From the NCBI RefSeq assembly GCF_003340565.1, contig NZ_QPLK01000013.1, positions 56,343 to 120,342 of the forward strand: a stretch of DNA of 64,000 nucleotides, given 5' to 3'. A program made the position numbers and the translations under genes. Position 1 is the first letter of the stretch. Each line of letters starts with the position of its first letter. Of this stretch, positions 58,032 to 64,000 are shown piece after piece. The notes under the pieces are model-generated. The model did no database searches and was not told the origin of the DNA. It saw nothing but the letters and a program-made list of their open reading frames with translations. Origin of the DNA: Rhodovulum sp. 12E13 (GTDB lineage Bacteria > Pseudomonadota > Alphaproteobacteria > Rhodobacterales > Rhodobacteraceae).

Positions 58032-59432
58032 ATGTCCAATCGCTTTACCCGGCGCGGCGTCATCAAGACTGGCGCCGTGGCTGGCGGTGCTCTGGCGCTG
58101 CCGACGATCTTCACCAGCCAGGCGCGCGCCTTCACCAACGAGCCGACCGGCGACACCGTGACGCTCGGCTTCAACGTGCCGCAGTCGGGCGCCTACGCCG
58201 ACGAGGGCGCCGACCAGCTGCGCGCCTACGAACTCGCCGTCGAGCACCTCAACGGCACCGGCGCCGACAACGGCATGCTGGAGACGTTCAAGTACGCCGA
58301 CGGCTCGCCCACCGCGCTGACGGGCAACGGCATCCTCGGCAAGCGTGTCGAGTACGTCACCGGCGACACCCAGACCAACACCGACGCCGCCCGCGCCTCG
58401 GCCCGCTCGATGATCGAGAAGGACGGCGCCACGCTCATCACCGGCGGCTCCTCCTCGGGCCCTGCCGTGGCCGTGCAGGCGCTCTGCCAGGAGGCGGGCG
58501 TGATCTTCATGGCGGGCCTGACCCACGCCAACGACACGACCGGCAAGGACAAGCGGGCCAACGGCTTCCGCCACTTCTTCAACTCCTACATGTCGGGGGC
58601 GGCGCTGGCGCCGGTGCTCGAGGCCGCCTACGGCAACGACCGCAAGGCCTACTACCTGACCGCCGACTACAACTGGGGCTACACGACCGAGCAGGCGATC
58701 ACCGAGGCCACCGAGGCGATGGGCTGGGAGACGGTCAACAAGGTGCTCACCCCCGTCGGCCAGGGCGACTTCTCGTCCTACATCACGCCGGTCCTGCAGT
58801 CGGGCGCCGACACGCTGGTGCTGGTGCACTACGGCGGCGACATGGTGAACTCGCTGACCAACGCCGTGCAGTTCGGCCTCCGCGAGGCGCAGGCCAACGG
58901 CAAGGACTTCCAGATCATCGTGCCGCTCTTCTCGCGCCTCATGGCCCGGGGCGCGGGCGAGAACATCAAGGGCATCTTCGGCTCTACCAACTGGCACTGG
59001 TCGCTTCCCGACGAGGGCAGCCAGGCCTTCACCCGCTCCTTCGGCACCAAGTACGGCTTCCCGCCGAGCCAGGCGGCACACACGGTCTACTGCCAGACCC
59101 TGCTCTACGCCGACGCGGTGGAGCGCGCGGGCTCGTTCAACCCCTGCGCCGTGGTCGAGGCGCTCGAGACGGGCGACGGCCTGCCGGGCATCGACTCGCC
59201 CTCGAACACCGGATTCGTGTTCGACGGCCTCGGCAACGGCCCGACGCTCTACCGCGCGGGCGACCACCAGTGCTTCAAGGACGTGCTCGTGGTGAAGGGC
59301 AAGGAAGAGCCCGAGTCGGAGTTCGACCTGCTCGAGATCGTCGAGGTCACCCCGACCGAGCAGGTCTGGTACGAGCCCGACCACCCGCAATTCGCCGGCG
59401 GCCAGCTGGGCGAGTGCAACCCGGGCGCCTGA
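58032..59432 (+). CDS. ABC transporter substrate-binding protein (branched-chain amino acid/amide/urea type)
   Basis: A 466-residue type 1 periplasmic binding protein. The signal peptide carries a twin-arginine motif (FTRRGVIKTG, residues 5-14) and an ALALPTIFTSQARA cleavage region, so it is probably exported folded by Tat. The mature part has TLGFNVPQSGAYADEG, ITGGSSSGPAVAVQALCQEA and a long ligand-binding lobe; the ligand cannot be read. GGGAGG precedes the ATG. It heads a SBP-permease-permease-ATPase-ATPase operon next to acs and an ScfR-like regulator, so a short-chain organic acid or amide is more likely than leucine. The frame opens at 56613, but that part is a shadow of the regulator. 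Confidence 0.9.
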   Translation: MSNRFTRRGVIKTGAVAGGALALPTIFTSQARAFTNEPTGDTVTLGFNVPQSGAYADEGADQLRAYELAVEHLNGTGADNGMLETFKYADGSPTALTGNGILGKRVEYVTGDTQTNTDAARASARSMIEKDGATLITGGSSSGPAVAVQALCQEAGVIFMAGLTHANDTTGKDKRANGFRHFFNSYMSGAALAPVLEAAYGNDRKAYYLTADYNWGYTTEQAITEATEAMGWETVNKVLTPVGQGDFSSYITPVLQSGADTLVLVHYGGDMVNSLTNAVQFGLREAQANGKDFQIIVPLFSRLMARGAGENIKGIFGSTNWHWSLPDEGSQAFTRSFGTKYGFPPSQAAHTVYCQTLLYADAVERAGSFNPCAVVEALETGDGLPGIDSPSNTGFVFDGLGNGPTLYRAGDHQCFKDVLVVKGKEEPESEFDLLEIVEVTPTEQVWYEPDHPQFAGGQLGECNPGA

Positions 59433-59480
59433 CGCCCGCCGCAGGCGCGGCCGGGGCCGGGTGCCCCGCCGCGTGATTTG

Positions 59481-59507
59481 CCGTCCCCCGCGCGTTACGG
59501 GGGGCGG
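59481..59507 (+). terminator. stem-loop after the ABC binding-protein gene
   Basis: CCGTCCCCCG (59481-59490) pairs with CGGGGGGCGG (59498-59507), one G-U pair included, around a 7-nt loop and is followed by TTTCC. It sits 49 nt after the binding-protein stop and just before livH, so it should lower permease expression relative to the binding protein. Confidence 0.6.
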
Positions 59508-59521
59508 TTTCCCTAATCGCG

Positions 59522-60565
59522 ATGGTGGGAGCGATGGACGCCATAATCCTTCAGATCCTGAACGGGCTCGACAAGGGATCGGCCTACGCGCTGATCGCGC
59601 TCGGGCTCACGCTGATCTTCGGCACGCTCGGCGTGGTCAACTTCGCCCACGGCGTCCTGTTCGCCCTCGGGGCCTTCTGCGCGGTGGCGATCCAGGGGCT
59701 CTTCTCGACCTCGTTCGAGACGATCGACGAGACGCGCACCGACTTCCTCGGCAATCCGCTGAAGGTGCAGACACCCTATGTCGAGGCGTGGTTCGGAGAG
59801 ACGATGGGCGGGGTGCTGCTCGACTGGTCGGTGCCCATCGCCATCCTGCTCGCCGTGCCGGTCATGGCCCTGGTGGGCCTGGCGATGGAGCGGGGCCTCA
59901 TCAAGCACTTCTACAAGCGCCCCCATGCCGACCAGATCCTCGTGACCTTCGGCCTCGCCATCGTGCTGCAGCAGATCATCAAGTATTTCTTCGGCGCCAA
60001 CCCGATCGCGGTACCCGCGCCCGACGTCTTCCAGGGCTCGTTCGACTTTGGCGTCATGCTGGGCTTCGACCCGTTCACGATCATGTACCCCTACTGGCGG
60101 ATCGTGTATTTCGGCTTCGCCCTGGCCGTCATCGCGGCGATCTTCGCCTTCCTGCAGTTCACCACCTTCGGAATGGTCGTGCGTGCCGGCATGGCCGACC
60201 GCGAAACGGTGGGCCTGCTCGGCATCAATATCGGCCGCCGCTTCACCATCATGTTCGCCATCGCGGCCATCGTGGCGGGGCTGGCGGGGGTCATGTACAC
60301 ACCCATCGTCGCGCCCAACTACGACATGGGCATGAACTTCCTCGTGCTCAGTTTCGTCGTCGTAGTGGTCGGCGGCATGGGCAGCCTGCCGGGCGCGGTG
60401 CTCGCGGGGTTCCTTCTGGGCATCATCGAGAGCTTCGCGTCGATGTCGGCGGTGATCGAGCTGATCCCGGGCATCAACCAGGTGATCATCTACCTCGTCG
60501 CCATCGTCGTGCTGCTCGTCCGGCCGCGCGGCCTTCTGGGGCGCAAGGGCGTGATGGAGGATTGA
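59522..60565 (+). CDS. livH: ABC transporter permease, LivH type
   Basis: A 347-residue inner-membrane permease with about eight spans. [20 protein letters not shown] and [19 protein letters not shown] near the start are LivH hallmarks; [21 protein letters not shown] near the end is the conserved coupling region. A hydrophilic periplasmic insert lies at about 65-95. The start at 59522 is used; the second ATG at 59534 (MDAIILQIL) is equally possible. It works with the LivM-type permease that follows 4 bp downstream. Confidence 0.93.
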   Translation: MVGAMDAIILQILNGLDKGSAYALIALGLTLIFGTLGVVNFAHGVLFALGAFCAVAIQGLFSTSFETIDETRTDFLGNPLKVQTPYVEAWFGETMGGVLLDWSVPIAILLAVPVMALVGLAMERGLIKHFYKRPHADQILVTFGLAIVLQQIIKYFFGANPIAVPAPDVFQGSFDFGVMLGFDPFTIMYPYWRIVYFGFALAVIAAIFAFLQFTTFGMVVRAGMADRETVGLLGINIGRRFTIMFAIAAIVAGLAGVMYTPIVAPNYDMGMNFLVLSFVVVVVGGMGSLPGAVLAGFLLGIIESFASMSAVIELIPGINQVIIYLVAIVVLLVRPRGLLGRKGVMED

Positions 60566-60569
60566 GACA

Positions 60570-61781
60570 ATGCTTGGACTGAACCGGAAAGACCTGATCC
60601 TCTTCCTCATCGTGGTCGGGCTCGTCGTCTTCGCGCCCTTCATCCTCAACCCGTTCCCCGAGGATTCGGGCCTCGCGCGCTTCAACGCGGGCTACCCCGA
60701 CCTGATGCAGCGCTTCGTGATCTTCGGGATCTTCGCCATCGGCTTCAACATCCTGTTCGGGCTGACGGGCTACCTGTCGTTCGGGCACGCCGCCTTCCTG
60801 GGCATCGGCTCCTACGCGGGCGTCTGGATGATGAAGCTGCTGACCGTGAACATCGTGCCCGCGATCATCGCCTCGATCGTGGTGGCGGGCGTGTTCTCGC
60901 TGGTGATCGGCTTCATCTGCCTCCGGCGGTCGGGCATCTACTTCTCGATCCTGACGCTCGCCTTCGCGCAGATGGCCTTCGCGCTGGCCTACTCGGTGCT
61001 GACGCCGATCACGGCCGGCGAATCCGGGCTGCAACTGTCGCTGAACGACCCGCGCATCCTCGAGGCGGGGGGCGGCAGCTCGATCCCGGCGGCCAACTTC
61101 TTCGGCCTGACCATGCGCGACGGCTTCGAATGGGCGCTGGGCGGCTGGGTCTTCACCTTCAACTTCGGCTACTACTTCTGCGCGCTGCTGATGCTGGTCG
61201 CGTTCTACGTGTCGATCCGCATCTTCCGCTCGCCCTTCGGCATGATGCTGCGGGCGGTCAAGTCGAACCAGCAGCGGATGAACTACACGGGCCTCAACCC
61301 CAAGCCCTACACGCTCGCGGCCTTCGTCATCTCGGGCATGTATGCCGGTCTCGCCGGCGGTCTGATGGTGGCGGTCGACCCGCTCGCCGGCGCCGACCGC
61401 ATGTTCTGGACCGCGAGCGGAGAGGTCGTGCTGATGACCATCCTCGGCGGCGCAGGCACGCTGATCGGGCCCGTGCTCGGTGCGGGCATGATCAAGTACT
61501 TCGAGAACATCTTCTCGCGGCTGAACGAGCGCGACCTGAACGCGCTGTACGACTTCCTGCCCGACGGCCTGCAGGGCGTCGCCGTGTCGGTGTCGCAGAT
61601 GTTCGTGGGCGACGGCTGGCTTCTGACGCTCGGCCTGATGTTCATGCTCGTGGTGATCTTCCTGCCCGGCGGCCTCGTCGAAGGGGGCCAGCGCGTCTCG
61701 CGTCTCTTCCGCCGCAGGAAGAAGACGAAGACGGACGACCCCGAGCATCACCCCCAGCCCAGCCCCCATGTGGGCGAGTAA
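60570..61781 (+). CDS. livM: ABC transporter permease, LivM type
   Basis: A 403-residue permease with about nine to ten spans. [20 protein letters not shown] near residue 58 and [20 protein letters not shown] with [20 protein letters not shown] toward the C-terminus are the family hallmarks. Residues 145-175 include a non-membrane insert ([20 protein letters not shown]), and the C-terminus is a basic and Pro/His-rich tail. It is co-transcribed with the LivH-type permease (4-bp gap) and the ATPases (12-bp gap). Confidence 0.93.
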   Translation: MLGLNRKDLILFLIVVGLVVFAPFILNPFPEDSGLARFNAGYPDLMQRFVIFGIFAIGFNILFGLTGYLSFGHAAFLGIGSYAGVWMMKLLTVNIVPAIIASIVVAGVFSLVIGFICLRRSGIYFSILTLAFAQMAFALAYSVLTPITAGESGLQLSLNDPRILEAGGGSSIPAANFFGLTMRDGFEWALGGWVFTFNFGYYFCALLMLVAFYVSIRIFRSPFGMMLRAVKSNQQRMNYTGLNPKPYTLAAFVISGMYAGLAGGLMVAVDPLAGADRMFWTASGEVVLMTILGGAGTLIGPVLGAGMIKYFENIFSRLNERDLNALYDFLPDGLQGVAVSVSQMFVGDGWLLTLGLMFMLVVIFLPGGLVEGGQRVSRLFRRRKKTKTDDPEHHPQPSPHVGE

Positions 61782-61793
61782 GGAGCGCGCGCG

Positions 61794-62549
61794 ATGGGCA
61801 TTCTCGAAGTCAAGGACGTCAACAAGCGCTTCGGCGGCCTGCAGGCTCTGGGCGACGTCAACCTCTCGATCGCCGAGAACTCGGTTCACGCCATCATCGG
61901 GCCGAACGGAGCGGGCAAGTCGACACTGCTCAACTGCCTCGTGGGAAAGCTGATCCCCGACACCGGCTCGGTGATGTTCGACGGTCAGTCGGTCCTGGGG
62001 CGCAAGCCCTACGAGATCAACCAGATGGGGATCAGCCGGGTGTTCCAGACGCCCGAGATCTTCGGAGACCTCACGGTGTTCGAAAACGTGCTGATCCCCT
62101 GTTTCGCCAAGCGCGACGGGGCGTTCCGGATGCACGCCTACGAGCCGATGCTGGCCGAGCGCGACCTCGTCGCAGAGGCGGAAGCGATGCTCGACGAGGT
62201 GGACATGCTGGCCAAGCGCGACATGCTGGCGAGCTATCTCTCGCGGGGCGACAAGCGGCGGCTCGAGATGGCGATGTGCCTCGTTCAGCAGCCCAAGCTG
62301 CTCCTGCTCGACGAGCCGACCGCGGGAATGAGCCGCGCCGACACCAACAACACGATCGACCTGCTCAAGCAGATCAATGCCAAGCGCGACATCACCATGG
62401 TGATCATCGAGCACGACATGCACGTGGTCTTCAGCCTCGCCCAGCGGATCACCGTGCTCGCCCAGGGGTCGCCTCTGGTCGAGGACGCCCCCGAACGGAT
62501 CAAGGGCCACCCCAAGGTGCAGGAAGCCTATCTCGGCCACGCCGCCTGA
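61794..62549 (+). CDS. livG: ABC transporter ATP-binding protein, LivG type
   Basis: A 251-residue ATPase. Walker A is GPNGAGKST (about 36-44), the Q-loop region follows in GISRVFQTPEIF, the signature region reads YLSRGDKRRLEMAMCL, and Walker B is LLLLDEPTAGM (about 165-175) with the H-loop at VIIEHDM. The signature is unusual in having Arg-Gly-Asp-Lys where LSYGQQR-like residues are common; this should still be functional since the Ser-Xaa-Gly core is kept. GGAG precedes the ATG. It forms the ATPase pair with the next gene. Confidence 0.92.
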   Translation: MGILEVKDVNKRFGGLQALGDVNLSIAENSVHAIIGPNGAGKSTLLNCLVGKLIPDTGSVMFDGQSVLGRKPYEINQMGISRVFQTPEIFGDLTVFENVLIPCFAKRDGAFRMHAYEPMLAERDLVAEAEAMLDEVDMLAKRDMLASYLSRGDKRRLEMAMCLVQQPKLLLLDEPTAGMSRADTNNTIDLLKQINAKRDITMVIIEHDMHVVFSLAQRITVLAQGSPLVEDAPERIKGHPKVQEAYLGHAA

Positions 62550-62593
62550 CCGATTTTTCGTAGGGAAATTCGCTTCCCCCAAGGAGACGAGCG

Positions 62594-63349
62594 ATGAACG
62601 TCAAGCCCGACTTCTCGAAGAACGCCAACCAGGCCGCCACTGCCCCGGCCTTCCTGTCGGTCTACGACATGCACGCCTATTACGGCGAGAGCTACATCGT
62701 GCAGGGCGTCAACTTCAATGTCCACGAGGGCGAGATCCTCGCCCTTCTCGGCCGTAACGGCGCGGGCAAGACCTCGACGCTGCGCTCGATCGCCCGGATC
62801 GGCGATCCGCAGGTCACTCATGGCGAGATCTGGCTCGACCACCAGCCCCTGCACCTCATGCAGAGCCACGAGGCCGCGCAGGCCGGGCTGGGCCTCGTGC
62901 CCGAGGACCGGCGGATCATCCCCGGGCTGACCGTCGAGGAAAACCTGCAGCTCGCGCAGATCATGCCCCCGATCGGCTGGTCGCTGGAGCGGCTCTACGA
63001 ACTCTTCCCCCGGCTCGGCGAACGGCGCAAGCAGGAGGGCACCACGCTCTCGGGCGGCGAGCAGCAGATGCTCTCGATCGCGCGGGCGCTGGCGCGGGAC
63101 ATCAAGGTGCTGCTGCTCGACGAGCCGTACGAGGGCCTCGCGCCGGTCATCGTCGACGAGATCGAGAAGACGCTGTCCCATATCAAGGAGCAGGGCATGA
63201 CCACGGTCATCGTCGAGCAGAACGCCGTGCGCGCCCTGGAACTGGCCGACCGCGCGGTGATCCTCGAGGGCGGACAGATCGTCTACGACGGCACCGCGAC
63301 CGAAGTTCTGGCCGATGCGGAGTTGCGCGCGGAGTATCTCGCCATCTGA
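62594..63349 (+). CDS. livF: ABC transporter ATP-binding protein, LivF type
   Basis: A 251-residue ATPase with Walker [10 protein letters not shown] (about 52-60), signature [15 protein letters not shown] (about 154-168), Walker [14 protein letters not shown] and H-loop VIVEQN. The N-terminal 18 residues ([18 protein letters not shown]) are an extension not usual in LivF. AAGGAG lies 8 nt before the ATG. With the LivG-type protein it drives the LivH/LivM permeases. It is 110 bp upstream of acs on the same strand with no clear terminator between, so acs may be read through. Confidence 0.93.
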   Translation: MNVKPDFSKNANQAATAPAFLSVYDMHAYYGESYIVQGVNFNVHEGEILALLGRNGAGKTSTLRSIARIGDPQVTHGEIWLDHQPLHLMQSHEAAQAGLGLVPEDRRIIPGLTVEENLQLAQIMPPIGWSLERLYELFPRLGERRKQEGTTLSGGEQQMLSIARALARDIKVLLLDEPYEGLAPVIVDEIEKTLSHIKEQGMTTVIVEQNAVRALELADRAVILEGGQIVYDGTATEVLADAELRAEYLAI

Positions 63350-63458
63350 CCGCGCGGCGTCGGAAGCAGGCGAAAGGCGGGGTTGCCGTGCGCCGGCCAC
63401 GGCGCGACACTCGTCTGCAAGGGGCCCGCCACCTCGGGGCCCGGAATGGGAGGATGCC

Positions 63459-64000
63459 ATGCCTGACACCAAGACCGAAACCGCGATCTACCCCCCATCC
63501 ACGACGTTTGCCGCGTCATCGCATGTCGGTTCTGCTGCGTACGAGGAGCTGTACGCGGCGAGCGTTGCGGATCCGGAAGGGTTCTGGGCGGAGCAGGGCA
63601 AGCGGGTCGACTGGATCAAGCCGTTCACGCGGGTGAAGCGCACGTCGTTCGAGCCGGGCCAGGTCGATATCCGCTGGTTCGAGGACGGCACGCTGAACGT
63701 CTGCGCCAACTGCGTCGACCGACACCTGGCCACCCGGGCCGAGCAGACCGCGATCATCTGGGAGCCGGACGACCCCGCCGAGGAGGCCCGCCACATCAGC
63801 TATGCCGAGCTGCACCGCGAAGTGTGCCGGATGGCGAACATCCTCGAGGAGCTGGGCGTCGGCAAGGGCGACCGCGTCATTCTCTACCTGCCGATGATCC
63901 CCGAGGCGGCCTACGCCATGCTCGCCTGCGCGCGGATCGGGGCGATCCACTCGGTGGTCTTCGCGGGGTTTTCCTCCGACGCGCTGGCCGCGCGGATCAA
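63459..64000 (+). CDS. acs: acetyl-CoA synthetase (partial, N-terminus only)
   Basis: The first 180 codons of an AMP-forming acetyl-CoA synthetase; the gene runs off the window. [78 protein letters not shown] and [20 protein letters not shown] are diagnostic for Acs as against other acyl-CoA ligases. It converts acetate, ATP and CoA to acetyl-CoA. The ATG at 63459 follows GGGAGG with a 5-nt spacer. Its position after a solute ABC operon and near an ScfR-like regulator fits control of acetate metabolism. Confidence 0.95.
   Translation, partial: MPDTKTETAIYPPSTTFAASSHVGSAAYEELYAASVADPEGFWAEQGKRVDWIKPFTRVKRTSFEPGQVDIRWFEDGTLNVCANCVDRHLATRAEQTAIIWEPDDPAEEARHISYAELHREVCRMANILEELGVGKGDRVILYLPMIPEAAYAMLACARIGAIHSVVFAGFSSDALAARI

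Noticed and set aside
58032..63349. Urea transporter urtABCDE
   Set aside because: The five-gene layout is similar, but there are no urease genes and the ATPases and binding protein fit the general LIV/amide type equally well; the acs and ScfR-like neighbours point to another ligand.

Overview
The window is high-GC DNA from an alphaproteobacterium, most likely a member of the Rhodobacterales. I infer this from protein similarity of the NADH dehydrogenase subunits, the ScfR-type regulator beside an ABC transporter and acs, the CbrA-like kinase with a FliM/FliN-like neighbour, and heavy ATGA start/stop overlaps. No rRNA, tRNA, CRISPR array, origin or complete mobile element was seen. All assignments come from reading the sequence; no database search was possible.

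Layout. (1) 1-2466, minus strand: the start of the respiratory complex I operon (nuoA, nuoB, a DUF2158 protein, an inserted sulfotransferase gene of visibly lower GC, then the first codons of nuoC). (2) 2586-14239, minus strand: a leucine/isovalerate catabolic cluster (isovaleryl-CoA dehydrogenase, both methylcrotonyl-CoA carboxylase subunits, an acyl-CoA synthetase) interleaved with small accessory genes (two LprI-like proteins, DUF1622, an FMN reductase, EcsC-like, an SNase-like protein preceded by a 15-bp tandem repeat, a macro domain protein). (3) 14380-20529: an EF-hand protein, a DegT aminotransferase, a phosphoglycolate phosphatase-like HAD protein, and the glmU-glmS pair for UDP-GlcNAc synthesis.

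(4) 20705-50236: a roughly 30-kb catabolic island and the most interesting part. It holds tricarballylate dehydrogenase genes (tcuA, tcuB), two complete tripartite tricarboxylate transporters, a UbiD decarboxylase and its UbiX prenyltransferase, two complete three-subunit molybdenum hydroxylases (one operon also encodes a 4,5-dihydroxyphthalate decarboxylase-like protein, the other a class II aldolase-like protein and a PuuE/cyclic-imide-hydrolase-like protein), an amidase, a CoA ligase, a thioesterase, an NADPH-type reductase, a paired membrane protein and an XRE regulator. Together they could take a pyridine carboxylate through ring hydroxylation, CoA activation, ring reduction, imide hydrolysis and amide hydrolysis to tricarballylate, then cis-aconitate and the TCA cycle. 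This is inference from gene content, but every step has a candidate. Two of its minus-strand operons share a near-identical promoter region, and each of three substrate-binding-protein genes in the window (two of them here) is followed by a strong stem-loop. The right edge carries the scars of an IS5-type transposase and of a third molybdenum hydroxylase gene.

(5) 51265-56367, minus strand: a two-component module (receiver-only response regulator, small membrane protein, SSS-transporter/histidine kinase) followed by a FliM/FliN-like protein. (6) 56487-64000: an ScfR-family regulator divergent from a five-gene LIV-type ABC transporter and the start of acs (acetyl-CoA synthetase), which runs off the window.
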